A stretch of 64,000 bases of DNA, taken from Trichopria drosophilae. Taxonomy: Eukaryota > Arthropoda > Insecta > Hymenoptera > Diapriidae. A program made the translations under genes and the position numbers. Under the pieces are notes generated by a model. It searched no databases. It worked only from the letters and a program-made list of their open reading frames with translations, and had not been told where the DNA came from. The stretch lies in contig CM059584.1 of NCBI GenBank assembly GCA_030407085.1, forward strand, positions 100,625,001 through 100,689,000. The letters are read 5' to 3'. Shown here piece by piece: positions 38,506 to 48,736 of the stretch; position 1 is the first letter of the stretch, and each line of letters starts with the position of its first letter.

Positions 38506-38863
38506 ATCTCCATGCGAATTGAGGAAAGGAATGAAAATCGCAATGGACCGACGAAAAATCCGGGTGGGGTTTCTACGATCTCTGTTGAAATTGCTGCGAC
38601 AAGACGACGCCGACTTATCAAGCGTGAGGCACATGGAAAAATCTACTAAAATGAAACGATACCAGCGAATACCAAGAAATCAATTACGAAAATTGATGCC
38701 TTTGGCGCGACTTCGGGATCATCGTGAACCAAGCAAATTCGACGAAAAATTCATTTCAGAGTTCCTGGATAAAAGTTTATCTGTAAACATACAACAAATA
38801 TCGCAGGAGAGTGAGATAAACAATGAAAGTGCACAGATATGTTATTATCAAGTTTTTTGTTAA
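38506..38863 (+). CDS. Candidate terminal exon, unknown protein
   Basis: A 118-codon open frame runs from just after an AG (acggag, 38505) to a TAA at 38861. It stands out from the AT-rich flanks because GC-ending codons are common and the frame is not mirrored by long frames on other strands. The peptide is basic and rich in Arg, Lys and Leu in its first 75 residues (runs such as RSLLKLLRQDD, RNQLRKLMPLARLRDH), then turns acidic and polar. There is no ATG near the start and a stop lies 7 bp upstream of the proposed acceptor, so it would be the 3' coding exon of a spliced gene. I recognise no family. It could also be a chance frame. Confidence 0.3.
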
Positions 38864-39033
38864 ACTTTCTAATATAATGCGCTTCTTTAAACATAATTAG
38901 CTTTTACAAAGTTGGACCATGCTGATCGGTCGTACCATACCGAAGTCTCCGTATTCTTCACATATAGCGCTGCCATGTACATCAGTAGTGGTGTGACTGG
39001 AACGCTGTCATAATGTCAATTTGGTTATACACG
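38864..39033. other. Spacer after candidate exon
   Basis: No polyadenylation signal AATAAA is seen immediately after the stop, which weakens the terminal-exon reading. Confidence 0.3.
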
Positions 39034-39472
39034 AAGAGAAATATTAAGTATATGTTACTGCTCTTTGGGAAGTAGTATTTACCGCACAATTTTCCATAAT
39101 CCAAGGTTACTCGTGTTTAAACTATTACTTTTAGATTAGGTCTCTCAATGACTTTTTTGTAGGAAATTTCGTGTTCTACAAAAAAGGTTTAGTGCATTTT
39201 TGGCGTATTCGATGCGGAAGGCATAGAATGAAAAAAAAAATTTTTTTCACTTTTAACAACATTTACAGACCGTTAAAAATAATTGCTAATTACTAAATCG
39301 TATAGAAATTATGAATAACTATTCTCAAAGGTGTAATAAAATTGTATCTAATCGTACACATTTTATTTTAACGATTTCGAATTTTAACCGCCATTTCAAA
39401 TTCGGAAAAATTCGTGCCGTAGCTGTTACTTCCCGGAGCAGTACCATCTACTTAAAATTTCTTTGAGTGTAG
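39034..39472. mobile_element. Inverted-repeat element, about 440 bp
   Basis: The left end agagaaatattaagtatatg, then ttactgctctttgggaagta, is inverted at the right end (tacttcccggagcagtacca, then tctacttaaaatttct). Arms are about 60 bp and imperfect; the centre is AT-rich and non-coding. A non-autonomous DNA element is inferred. Confidence 0.6.
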
Positions 39473-40087
39473 AGTCCGTCTGTACTTCTCATTTCATTTA
39501 GGGGTTAGTAAATCATTTTTAGACATAAACTATTCCATCTGTAGCTACCATTAATGGAGGACCCGCCATGTAGAAAATATCAGAATTCTACGTAACCGAT
39601 CTCATAGTGATGGCCTGAAAGCAACCTCCATTTTTTTTGCATCCTAATAGCTTACAATGTGATTTTACGGAATGAGGTGTTACTAGTAAGACTCAAATGC
39701 GGCAAGATCAGAAATGGTGAAACTAAAAACAAATTCAGCCACAGTCCATTATTATTTTATTAAAACATAAATAACATTTTGTTTTTTAAATTACATTTAA
39801 TAATAAAGTAAAAAACATTTAAAATTATCATATCATTACATTTTAAACTACTTCTGGCTATTTAATAAAAGGAAAAAATGTTATAAATTGTCAAAATGTT
39901 AGAATGTTCTCATTATTTATCTCCCAGACGGCACGTATGAACGACCTTAGCAATAATCGAGGAATATAGAAGCGTAATCGCTGTGTATTGCATTTTTAAA
40001 GTCGTTTTTTCACTGGTTATTGGTAAACTCTTCTATTATTAGAAAATATGGAATGTCTGTTTGAAAGGCGCATATCCAAGAGCATAC

Positions 40088-40442
40088 GTATTTTCCGCCC
40101 CTGAGATAGAACTCCGAAATTGGTAAAAGTTAGAGTATAATGAGAGCTAACACTTAATACCAAATTCGCGGATTTTATCATGTGAGGAAATTTAAAAATC
40201 TTTGTTGAAGTCGCGGGTAATACGTAGAAAAACTGCAGTAATTTTAGTAGTAATAGTCAGTTTATACTGACAACAAAAGACAGCCGACTGTTACTACTAA
40301 GATTAATTCGCGACTTCAACAACGATTTTTTAAACTTTCTCACGTGATAAAACACTTCAATTTAGTATTAGGTGTTAGCTCTTATTATACTCTAAGCGAA
40401 TTTATCAGTTTCGTAGGTTCCATCTCCAGGGCGGAAAATAGC
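40088..40442. mobile_element. Near-complete palindromic MITE, about 355 bp
   Basis: The arms run from tattttccgcccctgagata (about 40089) to a centre near 40267 and back to ccagggcggaaaata (40440). They include attagagtataat/attatactcta, gctaacacttaat/attaggtgttagc and tgttgaagtcgcg/cgcgacttcaaca. The arms are about 170 bp each, with short indels. No coding content. Confidence 0.7.
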
Positions 40443-40930
40443 TACACAGAGAGAAGAAAAATGGTTAATGGATCTATTTCATAATAGTAAAACGTTTGAT
40501 GACAAAAGGTTAATTTAACCATTTCTTTAATAAACAAGAACATAATATTGTTCAGTTTACCATGGAATATTTTTTCGATTCAGTCCCCAGAAAAAATAAC
40601 TAGAAAGACATCTTATGATAATAGAAATAATGTGATCAGGTGCTATGAAATAAAGAGTACGTAAATAGCGTTTGACATCCTATATTTATAGCCTAAAATA
40701 TAATGTACATAATTGAACAAATTATAAGAATGTGCTGTGAATGTTCACCAAATTAATGTTTAAATTGAACATCTATAAAATTACGTTGTCAATATTATTA
40801 ATTACAACAGTCAATACTTGAACATAATAAATTCGCGGAGAGCAAGAGAGAAAAAGACATTTATACGATACGTTACGATCTTCTTGGATGATGCTGGGTG
40901 AATTTGGCCAACTCTTAATTAATACCTCTT

Positions 40931-40990
40931 GGTTCGATGAAGATAATAATGCCCTTGATTGGTTGGATGAAGATAATAATGTCCTTGATA
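40931..40990. repeat. Two tandem 30-bp units
   Basis: Units ggttcgatgaagataataat+gcccttgatt (40931-40960) and ggttggatgaagataataat+gtccttgata (40961-40990) match at 27 of 30. On the minus strand they read as two copies of a 10-residue peptide repeat within a 73-codon frame, with no other support for coding. Confidence 0.6.
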
Positions 40991-41039
40991 CCACCAGGTT
41001 AACGGAAATTTAAATTAAAAATCCAAGATTTTTAGTATT

Positions 41040-41700
41040 CACCGTGAACAAGATGGCGTCCCATTCTGAGCAAGGCGGATTAGCAAGATGGCGTCTCCAG
41101 GGTCGGCTGGTTTTTTCACAAGGATTCAACCCTCAACTTGTAGATTACCTTGATCCATAGATTTCGATTACGAGGTTCGAAAGTCGTCCTGAGTGATCTT
41201 GATGACACGAACATGACTTGAACTCGCTTTTGAGACCGATTGACACGTCTACACGAAATCTATAGCCTTTTAAAAAGCAGCATCACTGTTACGATGTAAG
41301 CGGAATCGAATAACGACTGAATTCCGATATTTGAAGGATTTTAAATATGCGACGGGAAAATCGCGAGCGAAACTTCTCGTCGACCGTACGGTTTGTGTGC
41401 TTTTTCTAGTCTAGCTTGATAGTCACCACACGCCGGTCGTGTGTTCCTAAACCATAGTTGCCAATTCCTCCGGAAAATCTCTCGAGCGCGGTGATTGGTC
41501 CTTTCCATCAGGGTCCCTACATTCACTTGATTCTCTTCTCATTTCTTCTCCTATACTATGTCTATCTCTCTCTACTCTCTTACACTATTCGCGTTTCTCT
41601 CTCTTTGCTCTCTGTAACGAGTCGCACCACTACAACCATTTCCCGATATTTAAGTACGCATCATCGTACATAACCTCAGATACTCGGTACTTCAGTTTCA
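41040..41700. other. GC-richer island
   Basis: Two copies of caagatggcgtc lie at 41048 and 41084. A 34-codon plus-strand frame opens at the first ATG, in a good start context. A C/T-rich tract (41530-41610) follows and ends at tgtaacgag. Possible promoter/first exon or decayed element; no product is recognised. Confidence 0.25.
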
Positions 41701-41827
41701 TACTCAAATAGAAAATTCAAACATTACCGAACAATGAAATGGACATAATAAAATAAATTAAGTGAAAATTTCCTCTTTCCTTACTAAAAAGAACGATTGT
41801 ATGGCCCTTTTCACAATGTTCTGATTT

Positions 41828-42017
41828 GGGAACAAAGTCCGAAAATCAACACACCGAAAGGCCACCATTTCAATATAGTATGGCTCCATTGTAATTTTCT
41901 TCACTTTGTTTTTTGAAAATTTTGCAAAAAGAAGAGAAATTAAAATACCTTGGACTCATGCAATATCGAAATTTTAGCCTTTGTGGATTTTGATTTTCTG
42001 AACTTTCTTCCCCGGCC
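41828..42017. mobile_element. Palindromic MITE, copy A
   Basis: Same sequence as 58370-58544, sharing aaagtccgaaaatc, caccgaaaggcca, atggctcca, attttcttcactttgt, aaattaaaataccttggact and caatatcgaaattttagcct. The right terminus is intact here (tgaactttcttccccggcc, end 42017) and the left is decayed (tttgggaacaaag). The ends of the pair together define inverted termini ggccggggaacaaagttc / gaactttcttccccggcc. Confidence 0.75.
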
Positions 42018-42239
42018 AATGATCAGTGCTTTTCGACAGGAAATCTACATCTACGGAGATGAAGTTGTCTGTTTCTTTTCCAGTTGATATGAATATTTTT
42101 GTTTAAATTAATCGAAAAATAAGCCGCGAAATAAGAAAATATTAATATTATTACATTAACATGAATTTAGTGAAAAATCAATTTCTCAAGTGATATAATC
42201 GTAACTGTACAAATAAACCCGTATCCGAGACGCGAATAT

Positions 42240-42830
42240 AGCTGACGCGGTGTAATATACGATTATACGATTTCGACAGGTCCTGCGAATCTCGCAAATT
42301 TCTCTGAAACTTCTCCCCCATATGTGTGGAGCCAGGAGAAATGCGGCACATATGCGCGGAAAGTCAGCGTTTTCCGCGCAATTTCTGCAAGGACATCGTG
42401 AAAAGTTGACGAGTTACTGCTGCATTCGGAACCGAACGAGAGGTGCGATAGAATGTCCCAAGTCCCATATTTCCCGGTGCGAGCGTATACACTTTAATAT
42501 CCTGCATGGACGGACGCTGGAAAATCGTTGTCGGAAAAGGGAGAGTAACGCCGAAGAACGTACGGATTTACGTACTTTAGTCAACGGCATGTAACACCAT
42601 GCTATGAAGTGCCCATAAAGGACAGGGACGTTATTCCCATCGAACACCGCGACTTTACGATACGGCAAGTGCCGTTCGTGTATATATCGGCTCGATCGTT
42701 CCAGGGATATAAAAAAGGGACTTCACGTGCCCACCGTCATTTAAGGTGCTCTTGCTCCTTGGGCTCCTTCATGGGCGACTACAATTTTTATCAATAATCT
42801 GACAAACGAGGTAAAGTTATACTTAATACT
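42240..42830. other. CpG-rich island
   Basis: Composition rises sharply. A gatataaaaaaggg TATA-like word lies at 42707, followed by a GC-rich leader. Frames of 62-90 codons open on both strands without motifs. A promoter on the plus strand is possible. Confidence 0.25.
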
Positions 42831-43828
42831 CGTATTATAAGTGAATTTTAGTACCGTATATTAAAGTAATATGCAGATTCAGGTAACTATTCACTTGAAT
42901 AACCGTATGTGCACTGGAAAAAACAATTGGAAAATTCAAGTACAATATGTTTCAGGTGAACTGTATACGGGTCTGGAAAATTTTAGTTTTTAATGGATAT
43001 TTCGAGTGACGTGATTGTAACCTTAAGTACTGCCATGTTGAACAGATTTCAGAAATTCGATTTGAATTTTCCTGGACTTCAGTACCCATACCTGTAAATA
43101 AACATCGCTTCTACTCACAAGTACATGAGGTTTCGTATTATTAGTGTGTCTGGAGCAGTTACTTATGTATTACACAGCGTGTCTTATAGCGTTAAATATG
43201 ATGAATTCCGTGACACTTTTAATATTTGATATATAAAGAATTTGTCGATGCCCCCTCCCCTCCCCCCGTTAGCGCCGGAAAAGTGAAAAGTTGTTTTGCT
43301 TGACGTTGAAACGAATCGGAGTCATTTAGATAAAATCCTCTGATCGTCCAAACATAAAATATAATATAGTCAAATTATAGTCAATATTGTAATAAATAAA
43401 TTAAAATCGTAGATTGGAATCGCTGGTGCTGAAATGAAAGTCGTAATATTTTGTCATTCAATTAAAATATATTTACCATTTGAATTTTATAAATAATTGA
43501 ACTCGTCATGAAAAACAATCACACACATACACAACATACTCGAAGTCTACTCGCATATATAAAAAATAAGAGTCAAGATTAAAAACATTATCGAGTCGTC
43601 GGTAAGTCGTGTGAGTCAAGGTATAGAAGAACTGTCATTTCGTCAACGAAATAAGTTACGCGGAATAATTAATTAACGACATTAATGCGGACACACATTC
43701 AATGCATACTCTCACTCATACATGCATACATAAATCAATAAATATAAATAACTTAACATATATCATACATAAAACGGACATATTCATTATTATTAATATT
43801 ACACGGAACGGAAGAGAAAGAGGCTTAC
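42831..43828. other. AT-rich region
   Basis: Weak inverted similarity at 42895-43090 (words around tggaaaattcaagta). A C-rich word cccctcccctccccccg lies at 43251. If the exon at 43829-44172 is real, this would be its downstream intron. Confidence 0.3.
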
Positions 43829-44172
43829 TTTTTCTTCTTTCTTGAGCGTCATTCCTCTTCTTGGGTTCGGGTTGTCCTCCATCCGTCTGGTGATTGAGTC
43901 TTCGGCTGCTGTCACTTGGTGAACCGAGTTCGGTGTCGCACTCCCTCGCGACTACGAGGGAGAGGACCAGCAGCCTCGTGTAATGTTGACGGACGGAGTT
44001 CCGTCGTCAGTTCCTGGTCTCGTTTTAGTTATAAATTTATCCTCGCCGCCTCCATCATAATTAAATGTGATGCTGGCTGTGAATCTCGGTGGGCCCACTT
44101 TCTGTTCCGGAGCAGCCAGGTCCTCCGGATGTTGAGGCAGCGAGTCGTCACCAGGAGTCAAGAAGAAGTTCC
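43829..44172 (-). CDS. Candidate exon with one in-frame UAG, unknown protein
   Basis: On the minus strand an acceptor-like ctctcttctacaag precedes 44172. From there one frame stays open to a donor-like GTAAGC (43828-43823), except for a single TAG at 43952-43954. The frame before the stop is 73 codons from the acceptor and includes FNYDGGGEDKFITKTRP. After it 41 codons continue in the same frame (VTAAEDSITRRMEDNPNPR) and end on a codon boundary at the donor. The TAG lies in the 6-nt loop of a perfect 8-bp stem, CTCCCTCG/CGAGGGAG. Codon use is GC-ending. Options are an exon with stop readthrough, a pseudogene, or a retroelement gag-like remnant. No domain is recognised. The plus-strand frame of 108 codons here looks like its shadow. 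Confidence 0.3.
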
Positions 44173-44220
44173 TTGTAGAAGAGAGAGTCCAAATGTAAGA
44201 GAGTTTGAGGGACACTTACC

Positions 44221-44278
44221 AGGTCTTATAATACCTCGGTAAGTAACCCTATGTCCAGTTATGTCGCCGAGTTCCATT
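44221..44278 (-). CDS. Candidate first coding exon, 19 codons
   Basis: An ATG at 44278-44276 in a fair context (taaaaATGG) opens MELGDITGHRVTYRGIIRP and stops at a consensus donor, CCTG followed by GTAAGT (44220-44215). Joining it to the exon at 44172 would need a 48-nt intron and would shift the frame, so the two may belong to different isoforms or to a broken gene. Upstream is the CpG-rich island. Confidence 0.2.
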
Positions 44279-44710
44279 TTTACTAAGAATCGGGACGGGA
44301 ACTGTCAAACATTTAAATCTAATTTGCTTAATTTGAGTTTGACAGCCCGCCCCTCATTTGAATTTGGAGCGCCTGCGCCCCATTGCGGCGACACATGCGC
44401 TCCGAGCTCGGAACTCGGCCCGTTGTTGCCCACTTTTCAGGTTGCGCGACCAGGGCGCCGTTGCACCTCTTCTGCGCAGGTAGAGGCGCACCAGCGCCAG
44501 CGCCATGTGATTTCGCGCGCATGTCCATTGATGCGCGCTCGGATCCACGTGGGCTTGGGATCCAAAATGGCCGACCGGCCGGGAAAAGCGCGCATCTCGT
44601 CCTTTGTATTTTTCATAATTACTCGCGTCGATATAAGTTGTAATGGCCCTCTTTCTCTCCGCCGCTCTTTCTCTTCCGCGCGGTCGAGTTAAACGGCTCG
44701 TTACAACGTA
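44279..44710 (-). promoter_or_regulatory. CpG-rich island, candidate promoter and 5' leader
   Basis: This is the most GC- and CpG-rich DNA in the window. It contains a ggccattttggatccc word (44563-44578 on the complement), several GCGC words, and a hairpin ctgtcaaac/gtttgacag (44302-44345). The position just upstream of the two minus-strand exon candidates suits a promoter. Frames of up to 143 codons open on both strands and are composition effects. An LTR edge beginning TGTAACGAG on the minus strand (44707) is an alternative reading, but no second end was found. Confidence 0.3.
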
Positions 44711-44954
44711 TGAAGTGCATATAGCAATATTTAAGTACAAACCATTAAGTAATGTAAAATCTTAAAGGGTGCTAACAATATAAAGGAATAAATAACATAA
44801 CATACAAAAATTTATTTTCTACTTTTTCTGTATTTGTTAAACTTGTTCTTTTTAGCGACAGTAAACTTTAGCAACTTGAGAATGGCAACATACACTGAAA
44901 TATATTATATATATCAAACAAAAAAGAGCAAAGCGTTTTGTGAATTTTCACACT

Positions 44955-45815
44955 CTAAAATTGTCGGACTCAAATTTCAGTCCAAAGGAGTAGAAAATGG
45001 AGTATGACGGGTTGGACTACATTTGAGTTCTTTGGAGTCAAACTGTAGTTTAATAAAGGCGTCAATAAATACGGAAAAGAGAAAGGCGACTGAATGCCGT
45101 ATAGACAGGGCTAGTTACTACGGCTTTTTTATTTCAACTCGCTATAACATAGTCAATTTTGAAGGTTTTGAAACGAATAAAAACAGAAATTGTTCGTTAG
45201 AGATTTCCCCATCTAATAGTGGAATTACCCCACCCAATAAATTATATATCTCAATAAACAATAAAGTTATTAATTTTTTTCTACGCAACTGCAAAATATA
45301 CCTTCTGGCTCTTCGTTTATCGAGCAAATTTCGAGTATCCGAAAACTGTCATCGAGAAAGTTGTTCATAAAGGTATGAACAAATTATCTGGAAAGTTTTA
45401 TTTTTATTGGTCTCATAGTCAAAAAGTAATGAATGTTTAATGTCGGGGGCAGCCGATGACCAACGCGTCATGTGCTTCGAGACTCTGAATAACTTCATTG
45501 TTTATTGAGATATATAATTTGTTCTTTCTTCATTAGATACAAAAAACTGTAACGGACAATTTCTTGTTTTATTCATTTCAAAATCCTCAGAATTGAATAA
45601 GTTATAGCGAGTTGAAATACAACATGTTTGCCGGCCGGTCACGTAGTAACCAGTTTTCGATGCAGTATATAACTGAACCGGTAAAGGGATTCAAACCTAG
45701 CATGAAATACCCCAAAGGAGCAAAAGTGACTCCAAGAGAGTAAAATTGAAGCCTGTAGGAGTGGAAATTAACGATTACTCTGTCTTGGAATCCGCAATTG
45801 AGTCCAATAATTTTA
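44955..45815. mobile_element. Long foldback element, about 860 bp
   Basis: Arms pair over most of their length: tatttcaactcgctataac (45137) with gttatagcgagttgaaata (45602), gaattgtccg/gttcgttaga-type blocks, and aattatatatctcaataaac (45239) with its complement at about 45503-45522. The outer ends, ttgtcggactcaaa and attgagtccaataa, are inverted too, with several ggagtca words inside. A 115-codon plus-strand frame lies along the left arm and is most likely fortuitous. Confidence 0.65.
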
Positions 45816-46861
45816 AAGTGCAAATTGTATTAATAGTTTGTCGGACAAAATTATGAATTTTCGAAACGAGGGGTGCACAGAGTAACGATTTTTAAAGCCC
45901 TAAAATTTCGTCTAGTTAAAAGGCACGGCAATTTATAATTTTTTATATGAATAATTATTATTAAGACATAATACTTATGCATTATTTTCTTCCAAAACTG
46001 GAAACGTACATTTTAAAAATAATGCTACCTATAAGAAAATCATTTTTATGAAAACATAGTTTCCTCCATTTTTTATGTTATATTTTATTTCAGAAGATAG
46101 GCAACCTCTCGGAAATTACATGTTTTAAAAGTATAATATCAGGAGATAATACAAACAAATTTTTGTGGCCCTTTTTAAAGAATCACTTGTTTTATTTCGT
46201 CCGAAACATAAAAAATATACGACGGATTCCTACAGAAATCATTAAAAGCAACGTAATTTACGTTCCAATAGGAAATTAATTTTTCCGAAGAAATTTAAAA
46301 TGTTGATAACTCTGATTTTAATGGAAATAATAATAGATGAAACACATTTGCTATTAATGACAATTAACACCAGCTGTATATTTAGAATGTAGAGAAAAAT
46401 ATCATTTATTTAAATCATATTAAAGGTAAGAGATTTTAAATTTGTATATAATCAATTGAATCATTTTTTACAAGAATAGATGTAGATGATTAAGGCTACT
46501 ACTACTTAAAGTAATAAAATGCAATTTTGTAGTCAGACCAACTCCCAAAGTAGTAACAGCATGTCCAAAAGACGTTCCATTCTTTATTATTCTGGCATTT
46601 GTCTATCCCTTTATCTATAATAAAATTATTCATATAATATAAATCTAATATTGTGAAAGAAAATGTCTTATCTAGTAAGAAATAACAATTGACTATGAGG
46701 CGAAATACGTATCTTTGAATTACTTAATGGTTAAGAAATCGTTTATTAATGAATGGTTTGCGGTTGTGGAGTAATGACTTTTGCATCGTGATGTATATAC
46801 AATGCATATGTATGCATATTATATACATTACATGAAAAACAGTGACACAGAGGAAGCAAGA
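45816..46861. other. AT-rich region, nothing recognised
   Basis: No supported feature. Confidence 0.4.
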
Positions 46862-47030
46862 GAGTGAGGCGGGTATCAGGGCGGAGGGGGGGGGGCATAA
46901 CAAAATATTCACTGTAATGTTGGTGTCTGGTAGCCATGGGGAGGTGATAGCGGGGTGGGGGGTTCGGGGCTTCGCAGGAAGCGGGGGAGCGTGGCGGGTA
47001 TGCACCCCCCCCCCAAACCGCGTTTTTCTA
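46862..47030. repeat. G-run / C-run repeat, copy 2
   Basis: Runs of 10 G (46886-46895) and 10 C (47005-47014) flank a GC-rich segment with ggggtggggggttcggggc and a small hairpin cttcgcaggaag. It shares the word order with 16171-16240. The 139-codon minus-strand frame across it is a composition effect. Confidence 0.5.
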
Positions 47031-47128
47031 AGCATCAGTGTGAACAAGACGTGCTCATTTATCAGTGCTTCGGCTGACCTGCGGTCGGGGTCGAAGTTTT
47101 GAAAATGCTCATTTTCAATTTTAATATA

Positions 47129-47566
47129 GGGTGAATATGCCAATGAATGGACGATTTTCTACATATTTCTATTTCTTATGAATGTATGATGCACAACATG
47201 CATCAAAATACATATTTTTATGTTCTTTGAACATTCAAAACAATATTTACAGGACTGTTGATCTTCCAGTGTTTAATATTTGGTAAAATCAAAGCAAAGT
47301 TTTAAAGCCATCCAAAACTGGTACTGAAAACGTCCCATTTGATTTAACCCGTCTATTCATTGGGGTTTAGCGGATTTTTTTACAAACGTATGAAGACGAG
47401 GTTACTAATTGAATAAAATCAAAGGTTGAACTACACTGTCATAAAGAGCAGAGTCTAACGATTCTAATGGTGGTATCATAATTAAATTTTCATAAAAGGA
47501 TTCAAAAGTTACAATCGATCAAAGTGTGAAAAATGCTTAAGCGTCCATTCATTGGCATATTCACCC
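47129..47566. mobile_element. TA-flanked MITE with 25-bp perfect TIRs
   Basis: Terminal repeats starting gggtgaatatgccaatgaat (47129-47153) and ending attcattggcatattcaccc (47542-47566) are perfect inverted copies over 25 bp. TA stands immediately outside each end. This is the Tc1/mariner pattern by family rule. The 438-bp element has no transposase. An internal copy of part of the terminus (tctattcattggggttt, 47350) is visible. Confidence 0.85.
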
Positions 47567-48514
47567 TATTTAAGGAACAAGATATTGTTACAATACATGT
47601 ATAGAAACTACTCGAACCTAACGATGCTAGAACTACCCTCTGCCGCCTTCTTTCCTGGCAGTGTTAAAATGGGAATATTCCCGGAAGCATCAGCCTTTCG
47701 TCAGGGAACTGCAATACGAATTTAGCCAAAATTGTAGGCACCCGGGTCGAAGGCATCTAGTTAAGAAAATTCAATTCATTTTTTTAGGCAATACCTCGTT
47801 ATTTATAATATCCATATATTGTGATGAATAATCCTATTATAGACCAGTGCCTGAATAACTGAAATAACATATAATCACCAACCAGAAAAAATCAATCGAA
47901 ATTGAAATCCTGAGTTATATGTCTTGCATTTAAACAGATGGGTAGTAAAGTTTCGTTTTAAAGAATGCGATTCTCTGTACGATATTTCTGCAAAGTTACG
48001 TACTGTTAGACACGAAATGGTTTCCGTCTAGACTATTATTTTGGAACTTCTTCCTGAGATTTGAATGTAGTGTTAGTTTAAGTAACGAATTAGCTAGACT
48101 TTAATTAACACGTTGCAAACTGCAGGTATTTAGGCTTAGATCTCTTTTATTCATTCAAACAAAAATTCATGAGAGACTAATAAATATTTGCGTCACAATG
48201 TAAGGATGGCTATATTACGGCCAATTTTTAACATTGTTAAACTTGACTCTCTCAATACAATTTAAAAGTAATGAATGACTCGAATTTTAGTTTATAACCA
48301 AAGTTGGACTATCGTAAAATATTTATTAAAAATTAAATTGGTAGAAACTATATTCTTGTCATTTAAGAATACAAATACTATCACTGCGCCTATGTTTTTG
48401 CAAATTAATATCAAATAAAAATAAGTTTGGGTACATAAACACAGGAACATGAATCCTTTTAATGATGATGGACACATAAACAAAAATAGATGTTTCTTGA
48501 CCGTTGAATTTATA
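47567..48514. other. AT-rich region, nothing recognised
   Basis: No supported feature. Confidence 0.4.
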
Positions 48515-48736
48515 ATTTAATAAAAGAGAATTTTGGTTAAAATCGGTCACTTTACGAAAAATGGAAAAAACTGATAAAATTCTCTTAATCTGGGTTTGGA
48601 TTTGAACCTCTAAAAAATGAGATAAGTGGGTGGAAAAAATAGAGGTTCAAATCCGAACCAGATTAAGAGAATTTTATTAGTTTTTTCAATTTTTCGTAAA
48701 ATGACCGATTTTAACCAAAATTATCTTTTATTAAAT
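48515..48736. repeat. Near-perfect hairpin with ~97-bp arms
   Basis: Positions 48515-48612 pair with 48640-48736 at about 93 of 98 positions, around a 27-nt loop. The arms contain ttttggttaaaatcggtca and ctcttaatctg. No coding content. If transcribed this would be a long dsRNA hairpin. A young MITE is the simplest reading. Confidence 0.85.

Noticed and set aside
44261..44692. 143-codon plus-strand and 128-codon minus-strand frames
   Set aside because: Both are open because the CpG island has few stops; they overlap on opposite strands and no motif supports either.
44698..44707. LTR edge beginning TGTAACGAG on the minus strand, and a similar word at 41615 on the plus strand
   Set aside because: No opposite terminus or target duplication could be found for either, so an LTR is not supported.
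45023..45370. 115-codon plus-strand frame
   Set aside because: It follows the left arm of a foldback element and has no recognisable domain.
46724..47143. 139-codon minus-strand open frame
   Set aside because: It runs through the G-run/C-run repeat, which yields low-complexity proline-rich translation on any frame.
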